DNA of 64,000 nt from CAZHEV01 sp964531335 [NCBI: uncultured bacterium] (GCA_964531335.1 CAZHEV010000013.1:26438-90437); one strand, 5' to 3'. Positions 43,258-53,231 are shown, counted from the first letter of the stretch. A program made the numbers and translations. Notes: a model not told the origin generated them from the letters alone.

Positions 43258-46200
43258 TTACCTGATAGCCCGGGAGCCGGCATCCCTTTCCTTACCGAAC
43301 ATCCTGTAGATGGCGGGCATTAGAATCAGGGTGAGTGCGTTCGCTGAGAGCACTCCCCCGATCACGACTGTGGCGAGCGGGCGCTGCACCTCAGCCCCAA
43401 CGCCGGTGTTCAACGCCATCGGAAGGAACCCCAGGCTGGCGACCAGCGTCGTCATGAGAACCGGTCTCAGGCGCAAAAGGGCGCTTTCCTCGATCGCCCG
43501 CTCGATGGGAAGACCGTCGGCGATCATTCGCTGCATGGTGGAGACGAGTACCAAGCCGGCGAGCATGGCGACCCCGGAGACCGCGACGAATCCCACGCCG
43601 GCCGACACTGTAAAGGGCATCCCGCGGATCCACAGCGACAGGAGCCCTCCAAGGGTTGCGAAGGGGGCGCCCGTGAAGATGAGCAGCGCGTCCCGCAGGG
43701 ATCCCGTACTCGTGTAGAGGAGGAAGAGGATCAGGAGGAGCGCCAGCGGTACGACGATCATCAGGCGATGGCGCGCCCTCTCCATGTGTTCGAACTGTCC
43801 GGCGAATGCCATGTAGTATCCCGCGGGGAGTTCGACCTCACGATCGAGCCGCTTCCGCGCCTCACCGACAAAGCCACCCACGTCGCGTCCCCTTACGTTG
43901 CACTGCACGACGATCCGCCTCCTTTGCCACTCGCGCGTGATTGTCGACGGCCCTTCGACCTGCCGGATGCGCGCGAGCTGTTCGAGGGGAATGCGCCCGC
44001 CGGCCGCCGTTGGGATGAGGATCCGCCGCACCGCGTCAGGATCGCTTCGGTATCGCTCCGGCAGTCGCACCGCGAGATCGAAGCGTCGCTGACCTTCGCG
44101 TATCTCCCCGACGGTCACGCCGCCTATAGCCTCCACGACTTCGAGAACATGCTGTGCCGCGACGCCGTGGCGCCCTACGGCATCTTGATCGACTTGGATT
44201 TCGATTACGGGCTGGCCCGTGATCTGTTCCACGTACACGTCGGCCGCCCCGCGAATGCCGCCGATGACGGCGCCCACCTCCGCGGCTTTTTCTCGAAGGA
44301 TGTCGAGATCGTCGCCGAAGATCTTTATCCCCACGTCCGTGCGAATCCCGGCGATCATTTCATTCACCCGCATCTCGATCGGTTGCGTGAAGATGAGGCG
44401 CATCCCGGGCAAACCGGAGAGCTCCAGGCTCATGAGCTCGACCAGTGCCTCTTGGCTGCCGGCTCTCGTCCACTCGCCCCTCGGGGCCAGCGTGATGAAG
44501 ACATCGGAGAGCTCTATCCCCATGGGGTCCGTCGCCACCTCCGCCGTGCCCGTGCGGACCCACACGTCGCGAACCTCGTCGGGGTGCTTCTCGAGGATTA
44601 TCTTCTCGATCCGGCCGCCGTAGCGAACGGACTCCTCCAGGGAGATCCCGGACAGCCGGACCGTGTTTATCACAATCCCACCCTCGGAGAGGCGCGGAAG
44701 GAATTCCGAGCCTATTCGCGTGGCGAGGACCGCCCCACAAGCGAGCAGCAGAAGCGCTCCGGCCAGGACGCGCCGACGGCGCCTGATCGCATAGCGAACC
44801 ACCGGGCCATAGATGCTTTTTGTGGCGCGAGCGATTCTGTTCTCCTTGGCCTCCGTACGATTCCGCAGTACGAGGCTCGCCAAAACAGGCATGAGGGTGA
44901 GCGAGAGAACCAGCGAGCCGGCGAGCGCGAAAAGCAGAGTGAGGGCCATAGGTCTGAAGAGCCTTCCCTCCACGCCTTCGAGTGTCAGGACCGGCAGGAA
45001 GACGATGGCAATGATCAGCTCTCCGTACATCGTGGGTTTGCGGACTTCAGTGGCGGCCTCGCGGACGGTGTCGATCACCGAACGGCGGCCTTCATGATGA
45101 GCCAGGCGCCGGACGCAGTTCTCGACCGAGATTACCGAGCTGTCCACGATGAGGCCGAAGTCTATGGCACCGAGACTCATAAGGCTCCCCGCGATGCCGA
45201 ACTTGACCATGCCGTTAACCGCAAAAAGCATGGACAGTGGAATCGCCGCCGCGACGATGAGCCCGGCGCGTAGGTTGCCCAGGAGAACAAAGAGCACGGC
45301 GATGACCAGGAGCGCTCCCACTAGCAAGTTCTCCTCTACGGTATGGAGGACTTTGTCGACGAGGTCCGTTCGCTCGTACAGGGGTTTCACCTCGACTCCC
45401 TCCGGGAGCGTCTCCCGGATCTCCGCCATTCGCTCGCGGAGGCGTGAAGTCACCTCGTGACTGTTCTCCCCCATCAGCATGAAGGCGAGCCCCAGCACCA
45501 CCTCCCCACGCCCGTTGGCTGTGACCGCGCCTCGGCGAATCTCATGCCCCTCGCGCACCTCGGCAACGTCTCGGACGCGGATCGGCACTCCGTCCTCGGC
45601 CGTGATGAAGATGTTCCCGATCTCCCGGAGATCCGTCGTCAGACCGATGCCCTGGACCAGGTTCATCTCGCCCGCCTGCGCGATGTATCCGCCTCCGACA
45701 ACCAGGTTGTTCTTCTCAAGCGCTCGAAGCACGTCGTCCAGCGTCATGTCGTATTTCACGAGGCGCACGGGATCGGCAAGTACGTGGAACTGTTTTCGCT
45801 TTCCTCCCCACGTATTGACCTCGGCCACCCCCGGAACCGATTGCAGCCGCGGCTTGATGACCCACTCGTGCAGCGTCGTGAGCTCCATGAGGGTGTGGCT
45901 CTCGCTTGTTACCACGTAGTGATAGATCTCCCCAAGCCCCGTGGCTACGGGGCCCATCTCCGGGTTAGGGGTCCCGTCGGGAATCTCCACCGTCTGCAGG
46001 CGCTCCATGATGAGCTGCCGCGCGAAGTAGATGTCGACGTCCTCTTCAAAGGTGACCGTCACCTGGGACAGACCGAATTTCGAGATCGACCGCACTCCCT
46101 CCAGTCCCGGTAGGCCGGCGATCGCCCGCTCGACGGGGAAGGTGATCTGTTGCTCGATTTCCATGGGCGATAGTGCCGGCGCCGTAGTGTTGATCTGCAC

Positions 46201-46338
46201 CTGCACCGGAGTGGTGTCCGGGAAAGCATCGATCGGCAATCGGAACAACGTCCTGACGCTTACCGCAGCCAAGACGACGGTCAAAACTATGACCAGAAAT
46301 CGGTGGTTCAGAGACCACGAAATAATCGCGCTTATCAC
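43258..46338 (-). CDS. Heavy-metal RND efflux pump inner-membrane subunit (CzcA/CusA type)
   Basis: A 1026-residue, 12-helix proton-driven pump. Family features are A-F-P-D-T-T-P-V-Q-V-Q at the N-terminus, the helix-4 proton motif A-I-D-F-G-L-I-V-D-S-S-V-I-S-V-E-N (the D-F-G-x-x-V-D form of CzcA-like pumps) and two similar halves. It would extrude divalent or monovalent metal from the periplasm through the adaptor and TolC proteins encoded upstream. The adaptor's stop is 12 bp before its ATG. Substrate cannot be fixed from sequence by eye; the Czc-type motif favours Co/Zn/Cd/Ni over Cu/Ag. Confidence 0.92.
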   Translation of the reverse strand: MISAIISWSLNHRFLVIVLTVVLAAVSVRTLFRLPIDAFPDTTPVQVQINTTAPALSPMEIEQQITFPVERAIAGLPGLEGVRSISKFGLSQVTVTFEEDVDIYFARQLIMERLQTVEIPDGTPNPEMGPVATGLGEIYHYVVTSESHTLMELTTLHEWVIKPRLQSVPGVAEVNTWGGKRKQFHVLADPVRLVKYDMTLDDVLRALEKNNLVVGGGYIAQAGEMNLVQGIGLTTDLREIGNIFITAEDGVPIRVRDVAEVREGHEIRRGAVTANGRGEVVLGLAFMLMGENSHEVTSRLRERMAEIRETLPEGVEVKPLYERTDLVDKVLHTVEENLLVGALLVIAVLFVLLGNLRAGLIVAAAIPLSMLFAVNGMVKFGIAGSLMSLGAIDFGLIVDSSVISVENCVRRLAHHEGRRSVIDTVREAATEVRKPTMYGELIIAIVFLPVLTLEGVEGRLFRPMALTLLFALAGSLVLSLTLMPVLASLVLRNRTEAKENRIARATKSIYGPVVRYAIRRRRRVLAGALLLLACGAVLATRIGSEFLPRLSEGGIVINTVRLSGISLEESVRYGGRIEKIILEKHPDEVRDVWVRTGTAEVATDPMGIELSDVFITLAPRGEWTRAGSQEALVELMSLELSGLPGMRLIFTQPIEMRVNEMIAGIRTDVGIKIFGDDLDILREKAAEVGAVIGGIRGAADVYVEQITGQPVIEIQVDQDAVGRHGVAAQHVLEVVEAIGGVTVGEIREGQRRFDLAVRLPERYRSDPDAVRRILIPTAAGGRIPLEQLARIRQVEGPSTITREWQRRRIVVQCNVRGRDVGGFVGEARKRLDREVELPAGYYMAFAGQFEHMERARHRLMIVVPLALLLILFLLYTSTGSLRDALLIFTGAPFATLGGLLSLWIRGMPFTVSAGVGFVAVSGVAMLAGLVLVSTMQRMIADGLPIERAIEESALLRLRPVLMTTLVASLGFLPMALNTGVGAEVQRPLATVVIGGVLSANALTLILMPAIYRMFGKERDAGSRAIR

Positions 46339-46350
46339 GGGATCTCCTCT

Positions 46351-47907
46351 CTACGCACCGGGATCCACTTCGCAGCAGCCCGCGCCGATACTCCCCTTGA
46401 GGATTTCCGTCTTTAGAAGAAAGCTTCCCTGTGTAACGACCTCTTCGCCGGTCTTGAGCCCGCTGAGAACCTCATAAAACCTCCCCGCCGCCGAGCCGAG
46501 GTGAACCTTGCGAGGTTCGTACAGCATCTCGGATTTCTTCACGAAAACCACGTTGCAGCAGCCCTCCCACTGCACCGCCGTTTCAGGCACCACAAGCGCC
46601 TCGTGCCGGTCGTGTACCGAGACAATCGCTTTCGCGAACATGTTCGCGCGAAGGGCTCCGTCGCTGTTGTCCAGCAGGACCCGGGCCCTAAGCGTTCGAG
46701 TGTGTGGGTCCATCTGAGTGCTCACCCATGTAATCTCCCCGGCGAATGCCTCTCCGGGGAGCTCGTCCACGCGCAGGACGACCGCTTGCCTCTCACGGAC
46801 CTCGCGAACCTCGGACTCGTACACGTCGAGGAGCGCCCACATTCCGGAGACGTCCGCAATCGAATAAAGCGTTTTCGACGGCTCCACAACCTCGCCCACG
46901 ACGGCGTCTCGTCCCACCACGACGCCTGAGAACGACGCGGTGAGGGTGTAACGGGCGCTCGTGTCTCCGGTCCGCGCGACTTCGTCGACCTGTCTCTCCG
47001 ACAGACCAAGACTGAGCAGCTCTTGCCGGGTCTTTGAAAGCGCAATGCGGCTCTCGGCGAGTCTCCCCTCTGCTTCAAGGACGTCCCTCTCGGTCGATAC
47101 ACCCCGACCGAGGAGATTGCTCTCCCTTGAGTGATTTTTCTCCCATTGATAAACGGCGCTTGCCGACTGAAGGTAGGCGGCCTTCGCCGCGCCGAGAACC
47201 GCGGAGGTCACCGTCACCAGCGCATCACCTCGTTCCACTCGGTCGCCCAGGTCCCTGTGAATATCCGCGATAACGCCCGGGACCTGAGACGAGAGCCGGG
47301 CGTAGCGGTTGCCGTCATAGGCCACCACCGCGTTACACTCAACTGTCTTTGTAATCGGCCGGCGTTCGACCCTGGCGAACTCCAGCCCCGCGTCCCGGGC
47401 GATGTCCGGAGTTTCGAAACGCACGACGAGGTCTTGCGTTGAGCAGGAGACCGAAGGTGGCTTTCGGCTCCGTGGGAGATCTTCGTACTCGGACGTTGAA
47501 TCGAACGGCGCGGCGGCCGGCGCTGACGCGTCCGAGGACTCTGTTGGACCGCTCTCTTCCTTCTTCTCAGGAGCAAGCTCCGGGTTGCAGATGTAACACT
47601 GAGATTCCGGGCGATCGTGCCCTCCGCACCAGTCGCCGGTCGCCTTGAACGCGGGAATGAGCGCCGGATTGCACTGATAGCAGAGGGCCTCGGGAACGCC
47701 ATGCTCACTGCAGTGTCCCAGCTTCTCGATCAAGCTCGGGTCGCAGAAGGGACATTGGGCCTCGGCGATCTGGTGCTCATCACAGAACGCGCCGGCCTCA
47801 CCTCTCGCCTTTCCGCCGCCGTCCTCATCGCCTCGGTCACAGCCGGTGCCGGACCATCCGATTACTATCACCAATAGCGCAGTCATGATACGTGCACGTG
47901 TCATCAT
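46351..47907 (-). CDS. RND adaptor protein with three N-terminal Cys/His metal-binding repeats
   Basis: A 518-residue periplasmic adaptor (CzcB/CusB-like), probably a lipoprotein: the signal ends at G-T-G-C. Residues about 38-112 contain three copies of a C-x-x-H-x-x-x-E-x-x-C-x-x-C-x-P unit, a likely metal-capture module. Then follow the usual barrel-sandwich and hairpin (A-R-L-S-S-Q-V-P-G-V-I), and a C-terminal domain with metal-ligand residues (C-C-N-V, G-A-G-C-C-E-V). The start overlaps the TolC stop as ATGA. Confidence 0.9.
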   Translation of the reverse strand: MMTRARIMTALLVIVIGWSGTGCDRGDEDGGGKARGEAGAFCDEHQIAEAQCPFCDPSLIEKLGHCSEHGVPEALCYQCNPALIPAFKATGDWCGGHDRPESQCYICNPELAPEKKEESGPTESSDASAPAAAPFDSTSEYEDLPRSRKPPSVSCSTQDLVVRFETPDIARDAGLEFARVERRPITKTVECNAVVAYDGNRYARLSSQVPGVIADIHRDLGDRVERGDALVTVTSAVLGAAKAAYLQSASAVYQWEKNHSRESNLLGRGVSTERDVLEAEGRLAESRIALSKTRQELLSLGLSERQVDEVARTGDTSARYTLTASFSGVVVGRDAVVGEVVEPSKTLYSIADVSGMWALLDVYESEVREVRERQAVVLRVDELPGEAFAGEITWVSTQMDPHTRTLRARVLLDNSDGALRANMFAKAIVSVHDRHEALVVPETAVQWEGCCNVVFVKKSEMLYEPRKVHLGSAAGRFYEVLSGLKTGEEVVTQGSFLLKTEILKGSIGAGCCEVDPGA

Positions 47908-49238
47908 AGCCCTCCTTGCTCATCGTAGGGACCGCGTCCCACGAGGCTCATGAGCTCGGCTTCGGCGGCGCCGAGATCCCTCTTAAGCTCCAGACCTCTC
48001 AGGCGCATCTCGGCGAGCGTTCGTTGTGCGTCGATCAGGTCCAGGAACGGGAGGCGTCCGGCGCGGTATCCTTCCAGCGCCTGCTCCATGCCTATCTCGG
48101 CGGCAGGCTCCATTCTGTCTCGGGAGATCTCGAGCTGCTCTCCCGTGGTAAGGAATTGCCGGAATGCGACCGCCAACTCGGCAACGAGGCCGCTCTTCAC
48201 AGACCTCTCGTCTTGCTCCGCCAGCGAGACCAAGGACCGGCGCTCCGTGACTTCCCCCTGCTTGCGATTGAACACCGGAAGCGGTAGGGCGACCCCCGCT
48301 TCAACAAATCCTTCGTCGGATGCTCCAAACCGCCCGTATGAAAAGAAGAGGTTCAGGTCTGGAACACGGGCGGCCTTGGCGACGCGAAGGGTTGCCTGGG
48401 CGGCCAATACACGTTGTCTGCTTTCCAGAATCGCGGGATGTGTCTTGAGGAGCTCAGCGGTGGCCTCCTCGACGTCCCACTCCACGAGCGGGGGCTCGAG
48501 CCTGCCGCCAAGTCGATCAGGCGGTATCCGCAGGCCCCCAAGGAGCGCGGCGAGTTCTGCTGCCGCTCTTGCCCGGCCCGCCGCCAGTCGCCGCCGTTCC
48601 ATTTCGAGCTCGTATACTTCCAGAAGCGCCTTGGTCACCTGGGATTCCGGGACGGCACGGAGATCAAAGCGTGCTTCGGCAATCGCGCGCGTGTCATTCG
48701 CCACGCTCAGAAGCTTCTTGAGCTCCAAGTCCGCCTCATTAAAGAAAAGTAGCTCGACCCAGAGTGTGTGAGCCTGCCTGAAAACCTCTCTTCGCGTCCG
48801 CGCGAGCGCGTGGTACGTTGCTTCCCGATCGGCCATGGCCGCGGCTCGGGCCGCGCCGCGGCGTCCGCTTATGATGAGAGGCTGGGCGAACTTAAGCTTG
48901 TCCTTCCGGTCCCCGCGGTCTTCGAGTGAAACCTCTTCGGCCGCAAGCTCAATGGAAGGGTTTGGATAAACACCGGCCTGCCTGACTCGTCCTTCGGTTG
49001 CCTGTACTCCGCTCCGAGCGGCGGCAATCGCCGGGCTGGTTAGATCGGCAAGCTGAAGCAGGTCGGCAAGCCCGACCGTCTCCTTTTCAAGGATTAATCG
49101 GACCTCGTCTTGGATGCCGCGCGCCTTGCGGTCAACATCATCCTTGTCGGCCCCCACGTCACCTGTTTGGTCCCCTCTGGCGGCCGTGGCGACGAGGAGC
49201 AGGAAAAAGAACAGAAATACAGGTTGCTTCTTGGCCAT
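47904..49238 (-). CDS. TolC-family outer-membrane efflux protein (CzcC type)
   Basis: A 444-residue outer-membrane channel: signal peptide about 1-22, then two TolC-like repeats with long coiled-coil helices and the conserved Q-x-G-V-Y-P-N-P-x-I-E-L segment. It is the first gene of the metal-efflux operon. ATG 49238 is used because GGAGGG is 8 nt upstream; two upstream in-frame starts lack such a site. A Cys-rich secreted protein is encoded 87 bp upstream. Confidence 0.9.
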   Translation of the reverse strand: MAKKQPVFLFFFLLLVATAARGDQTGDVGADKDDVDRKARGIQDEVRLILEKETVGLADLLQLADLTSPAIAAARSGVQATEGRVRQAGVYPNPSIELAAEEVSLEDRGDRKDKLKFAQPLIISGRRGAARAAAMADREATYHALARTRREVFRQAHTLWVELLFFNEADLELKKLLSVANDTRAIAEARFDLRAVPESQVTKALLEVYELEMERRRLAAGRARAAAELAALLGGLRIPPDRLGGRLEPPLVEWDVEEATAELLKTHPAILESRQRVLAAQATLRVAKAARVPDLNLFFSYGRFGASDEGFVEAGVALPLPVFNRKQGEVTERRSLVSLAEQDERSVKSGLVAELAVAFRQFLTTGEQLEISRDRMEPAAEIGMEQALEGYRAGRLPFLDLIDAQRTLAEMRLRGLELKRDLGAAEAELMSLVGRGPYDEQGGL

Positions 49239-49325
49239 GCGGAATCCCTCCATAGCAAGACCCACGCGCCGGACGTCTATCCGGTCGCTTCAGGGCTCAA
49301 CGCTGTCATAACGAGAAGGAGAGAT

Positions 49326-49703
49326 TCAGGAACGTGGAGGGTGGTAGATCCCGTCGGGGGTCACAGAAGAAAAGTCTTCGCGGCATTGGGGCATGGAGCT
49401 TGAAAAGCGGTTTATGCAGCCCAGATCAACCAGTTGCGCTCCTTGTACGAAAACCATCCCAAGGCAGCATGGCAAGGGACAATCGTCGCAATTGTTCGGA
49501 CAGCAGCCATCTTCGAGCGGCAGCCCGGTTCCATCCGCCGGCACGGCGGGGCACCGTTCGTCCGGGGCACAGCAAGGGATGTCACTACTATCCTGATCAA
49601 GGCCGGGACTCCGGCCGCTCAGGACGGCTGAAGGAAGCAAAGCCACTACCAGCGAAACGGCGATCACTGCGGCAAGTGGGCTACATTTTCGTGCTACCGG
49701 CAT
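49326..49703 (-). CDS. Small Cys-rich exported protein upstream of the metal-efflux operon
   Basis: A 125-residue protein with signal peptide (about 1-29). The mature part has 11 cysteines, several paired (I-P-C-C-A-P, G-C-C-P-N-N-C-D-D-C, L-P-C-C-L-G), suggesting metal binding in the periplasm. No named family recognised. GAGGG lies about 7 nt before the chosen ATG. Position and direction suggest it belongs to the CzcCBA operon, like periplasmic metal chaperones in Cus and Sil systems, although the sequence is not CusF-like. Confidence 0.65.
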   Translation of the reverse strand: MPVARKCSPLAAVIAVSLVVALLPSAVLSGRSPGLDQDSSDIPCCAPDERCPAVPADGTGLPLEDGCCPNNCDDCPLPCCLGMVFVQGAQLVDLGCINRFSSSMPQCREDFSSVTPDGIYHPPRS

Positions 49704-50221
49704 CGTGCCCTCGTGGACATGCGGATTCAAGTTCTCCTGAGTCAGTGGAACCATCAGGCCTCAACGTCTTACTATACCCCTCAGATGGGACTTTATGCAA
49801 GCCTTAAACACGTGGGTACCATCGAGGTTCCAGAGCGGAGGATTGCAACGCCATGGGGCCACGAGTGCGCCTTTATTGTCTAGGCGTTGTTCGTTGCCTC
49901 AGAGTAGAAATTGTCGCTGCTAACACGTGCGTACTGTGGCTCTTCTTCGGCGTGAGATCCCGAGGAAGCCGGCGACACCGTCTTCGATCCCGCGGACAGG
50001 TTGCAGTCGGTGTAGATAGTCAGTTGCCCTGGGCCCGTCCCACGGCGCCCGCAGCTCCCCTCGATGAGCCTCTTCACAAAGCCATGTCGGTGATTAGACA
50101 GGGCTTTGACGCCGATTCCGGCGACTGTCCCAGGTCTGAGGTAGGACGTTGTTCGCATTGAGACAATCCGGCTCCACGAGGAAGATCCGCTGATCGAGTA
50201 AGCCTCCATCGCAGTCTTGCG
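49704..50221. other. Intergenic region between divergent metal and ABC regions
   Basis: About 520 bp without a supported gene. A 109-codon minus-strand frame at 49880-50209 starts with ATG and could be a gene tail or a small protein, but I see no family or ribosome-binding site. No strong repeat or hairpin noticed. Confidence 0.35.
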
Positions 50222-50250
50222 TTGACATCAGACACATGGGGTACTAAAGT
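50222..50250 (+). promoter_or_regulatory. Predicted promoter of the ArsR/ABC-2 operon
   Basis: TTGACA (50222-50227) and TAAAGT (50245-50250) with a 17-bp spacer, 33 bp before the ArsR start. Confidence 0.5.
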
Positions 50251-50282
50251 ATCCGCGTGGATGCTTAACTTAAGGAGCCTAC

Positions 50283-50621
50283 GTGCACGAACCGGAAAAA
50301 CTGGCCCGCGTTTTTAAGGTGCTCTCCGTGGAAACGCGGGTTCGCATGATCGATCTGTTGAAGGATCGGTCCCTCTGCGTAAACGCGCTGGCCCGCGCCT
50401 TGGACATCACCCCCGCGGCCGTCTCGCAGCATCTGCGAGTGCTGCGGGACGCGGACGTCGTGACCGCGGACAAGCAGGGTTATTTCGTACACTACCGACT
50501 GAACGAGACAACGCTGGCTGAGTGGAAAGAGGCAATGAGAAGGCTGCTTGAGATGAACGTCAAGGGGCGTCCCCGCCTCTCGGAGGGAAAAGTGCATCGG
50601 GTCAGGAGGTCACGTTCATAG
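50283..50621 (+). CDS. ArsR-family regulator without a Cys metal pair
   Basis: A 112-residue winged-helix regulator (T-P-A-A-V-S-Q-H-L-R-V-L-R recognition helix). The single Cys (S-L-C-V-N) replaces the C-x-C of arsenic sensors, so it may answer another ligand. GTG 50283 has AAGGAG 6 nt upstream. It precedes the ABC-2 exporter by 200 bp, a common arrangement for regulators of drug or stress exporters. Confidence 0.85.
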   Translation: MHEPEKLARVFKVLSVETRVRMIDLLKDRSLCVNALARALDITPAAVSQHLRVLRDADVVTADKQGYFVHYRLNETTLAEWKEAMRRLLEMNVKGRPRLSEGKVHRVRRSRS

Positions 50622-50821
50622 CTGGGTCCGGGGCGTCTCACCGGGGAGATGGTCTGCGAGAGTCCCAATCATGAAGGAGTGGGACGCGGATCGACTCATG
50701 GCGGTTTGACCCCTGGCGCGGCGGACGGGCAATGGAGAATGAGATTAACTCGGGCATTTGATTCATTTGAGTGAGCGGCGCCCGGACGTTCCGATGCGCA
50801 AAACCAAAAGGCTCGAGTGTG

Positions 50822-51802
50822 ATGAGAGACGATCGTGTCATCGAGGTGTCCGGCCTGGCCAAGCGTTTCGGCGACGTCGTGGCCGTTGACGGCGTTACCT
50901 TCGACGTGCGCCGCGGGGAGCTGTTCGGCTTTCTCGGCCCCAACGGCGCCGGCAAGACGACAACGATCAACATGCTCACGGGGCTGGCGCGCCCCACCGC
51001 GGGTTCGGTCGAGATCGGGGGGATCGACTGCACGTCCGATCCCAGGGCGGCCCAGCGTCTCATCGGCGTGGTCCCGGACGAAAGCAACCTCTACCCCGAG
51101 CTCACGGGTTTCCAGAACCTGTGTTTCTGCGCGGCGCTGTACGGGCTGGGCAAGACGGAGCGGCGGGCTCGCGCCCGTGAGCTTCTGGACGATTTCGGCT
51201 TGGCCGGGGCTTCGGACCGCAAGTTCGACGGCTACTCCAGGGGCATGAAGCGCAAGCTCACGATCGCCGCGGGGATCATTCACAAGCCGGAGATATTGTT
51301 TCTCGACGAACCCACCACGGGGATCGACGTGGCCGGCGCGCGCCAACTGAGGCGGATGATAGCCGAGCTTCACCGGAGGGGGACCACGATCTTCCTAACC
51401 ACCCACTATATTGAGGAGGCGGAGCGTCTCTGCGACCGCGTCGCTTTCATCGTGTCCGGTCGCATTGTCCGAATAGACACCGTCGAGCGCCTGGTCCAGC
51501 CGATCCAGGCGAAGCACGTGGTGCAGATCGCCTGCGCGAGCGCGCCGCCGGACGTACAAGGCGACCTCGCCGAGTCATTCTCCGGCCTGGATTTCTCCCT
51601 CGCCGGGCCCGGCCTGATTCGAGTGGAGGCGCACGAGCCCATCCGCGTAGGGCCGCTGATCCGGTTTCTCGAGGACGGGGGGGTCGAGGTCTCAGAGGCC
51701 CGAAGGCTCCGGCCGTCTCTGGAGGACGTCTTCGTGGGGATCACCGGCATCGAGGCCGACGCCATGCGCAGGGAGAAGGAAAGAGCGGGAGGCGCCCGAT
51801 GA
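50822..51802 (+). CDS. ABC-2-type exporter ATP-binding protein
   Basis: A 326-residue ATPase with Walker A G-P-N-G-A-G-K-T-T, signature Y-S-R-G-M-K-R-K-L and Walker B I-L-F-L-D-E-P-T-T-G-I-D, then a C-terminal regulatory domain (about 225-326) typical of DrrA/NatA-type exporters. It overlaps the permease start by 4 bp. Part of this C-terminal domain (51565-51615) has a diverged copy at 39.5 kb. Confidence 0.92.
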   Translation: MRDDRVIEVSGLAKRFGDVVAVDGVTFDVRRGELFGFLGPNGAGKTTTINMLTGLARPTAGSVEIGGIDCTSDPRAAQRLIGVVPDESNLYPELTGFQNLCFCAALYGLGKTERRARARELLDDFGLAGASDRKFDGYSRGMKRKLTIAAGIIHKPEILFLDEPTTGIDVAGARQLRRMIAELHRRGTTIFLTTHYIEEAERLCDRVAFIVSGRIVRIDTVERLVQPIQAKHVVQIACASAPPDVQGDLAESFSGLDFSLAGPGLIRVEAHEPIRVGPLIRFLEDGGVEVSEARRLRPSLEDVFVGITGIEADAMRREKERAGGAR

Positions 51803-52536
51803 AGCTCTGGATCGCCTTTTGGAGCATCCTGGGCAAGGACATGCGGACCTACTACCTGAAGCCGCCGAACGTCACGTGGGGGCTCATCTTTCCGCTGGCG
51901 TGGACGGGCATGTTCTTCATCAAGTCCGGAAGCGGTCTGGACAGCATACCGGAAGTGCTTCCGGGCGTGGTGGCGATCTCGGTCCTTTTCGGCACGACGT
52001 CGGTGCTGGCGGTGACGGTCACTTTCGAGAAGAAGAGCCGCTCTTTCGAGCGGCTGTTGCTGGCGCCGATTCCGCTTGAGCTTCTGATGCTGGCCAAGAC
52101 GAGCGGGGCGATTCTCTTCGGCGTTGTCAACGCCTTCGTGCCCGTCATCATGGCGGCCTTTCTCGCGGATCTGTCCCAGGTGTCATGGGCCGCGTTCGTC
52201 GCGGCGGTATTCATGATCGCGGTCGCATCGACCTTTCTGGGCCTTTTCATCGCTGTCGCGGTAAGCGAGGTGTTCGAGGCCCAGACCTTCTCCAACTTCT
52301 TCCGCTTCCCCATGATCTTCCTGTGCGGGCTGTTCTTCCCGATAGAGAAGCTGCCGGTGTTCTTGAAGCCCCTGTCCTACGCGCTTCCCCTGACCTACGG
52401 GGCCGACGTGCTGCATGGGGCCGTACACGGCCGGCACACCATGCCCTTTTCGCTCGACCTAGCCGTCCTCGGCGCGTTCTGCGTCGGTCTGTTCGCGGTG
52501 AGCCTGCGCAACATCAAAAGGAGCTGGATTGCCTGA
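51799..52536 (+). CDS. ABC-2-type exporter permease
   Basis: A 245-residue membrane protein with about six helices and the ABC-2 motif L-C-G-L-F-F-P-I-E-K-L-P followed by L-P-L-T-Y-G-A-D. It pairs with the ATPase encoded before it. Its 3' end overlaps the sigma-factor gene by 8 bp, linking exporter and sigma factor in one transcript. Confidence 0.9.
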   Translation: MKLWIAFWSILGKDMRTYYLKPPNVTWGLIFPLAWTGMFFIKSGSGLDSIPEVLPGVVAISVLFGTTSVLAVTVTFEKKSRSFERLLLAPIPLELLMLAKTSGAILFGVVNAFVPVIMAAFLADLSQVSWAAFVAAVFMIAVASTFLGLFIAVAVSEVFEAQTFSNFFRFPMIFLCGLFFPIEKLPVFLKPLSYALPLTYGADVLHGAVHGRHTMPFSLDLAVLGAFCVGLFAVSLRNIKRSWIA

Positions 52537-53077
52537 TCGCGCGGCCGGCGATGAATTCTTGATGCAAGCCGCGGGCAGGGGCGATCTGGAGGCTTTCGAA
52601 GAGATCGTCCGGCGCCATCAGGCCTGGGCCTGGAGGGTGGCGTATCGATTTCTCGGGCATGAGGAGGACGCAGCCGACGTGGTCCAGGACTCCTTTCTGC
52701 GGCTTCTCGACGCCGGGAATCGTTATCGGCCCGCCGCTTCGTTCAAGACCTACCTGTATCAAGTCGTCTCCCGCCTCTGCCTGGACAGGGCGAAAAAGAA
52801 ACGGCCTGTTTACGTGAAGGAAGTTCCGGAGATTGCAGATCCGAGCCCTCACGCCGATGAAACGATGGTTCAAGATGAAACCGCCGCGGCCGTGCGGGCC
52901 GCCCTCGACGCCCTGCCGCCCAGGCAACGCATGGCCGTTGTACTCAAGTATTACGAAGGGCTGAGCTACACGGATATCGCCGGGGCCATGCGGATAACCG
53001 TCAAGGCCGCGGAGCGGCTTCTCGCCAACGCGAGACAGAGCCTCCAGTGGTCCTTGGCGCGCCTAAAGGGTGATTAG
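52529..53077 (+). CDS. ECF (extracytoplasmic function) sigma factor
   Basis: A 182-residue sigma70-family factor with only regions 2 and 4. Region 2 reads H-E-E-D-A-A-D-V-V-Q-D-S-F-L-R-L; region 4 reads L-P-P-R-Q-R-M-A-V-V-L-K-Y-Y and L-S-Y-T-D-I-A. The start is a TTG (52529) that overlaps the permease end; the earlier AGGAG supports it. A zf-HC2 anti-sigma and a CnrX-like sensor follow, so it probably drives a metal or envelope stress regulon including nearby export genes. Confidence 0.92.
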   Translation: MPDRAAGDEFLMQAAGRGDLEAFEEIVRRHQAWAWRVAYRFLGHEEDAADVVQDSFLRLLDAGNRYRPAASFKTYLYQVVSRLCLDRAKKKRPVYVKEVPEIADPSPHADETMVQDETAAAVRAALDALPPRQRMAVVLKYYEGLSYTDIAGAMRITVKAAERLLANARQSLQWSLARLKGD

Positions 53078-53231
53078 CCGGAGGGGGGACTCCGTTTCCG
53101 TCGTTCTTCGGTCAGAGGACCTTTCGGTCACAGGATCTTATGGATTCGAGGGGGGAGGCGGATGGAAAACCGGCGATGGGGTGGATTTTTCGCGGGGGTT
53201 TTTCGGGAGTTATTCGTTTAAGGAGTGAGAG

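Noticed and set aside
49880-50209. 109-codon minus-strand frame between the metal and ABC regions
   Set aside because: It has an ATG, but no ribosome-binding site, family or conserved neighbourhood that I can recognise; listed only as part of the intergenic entry.
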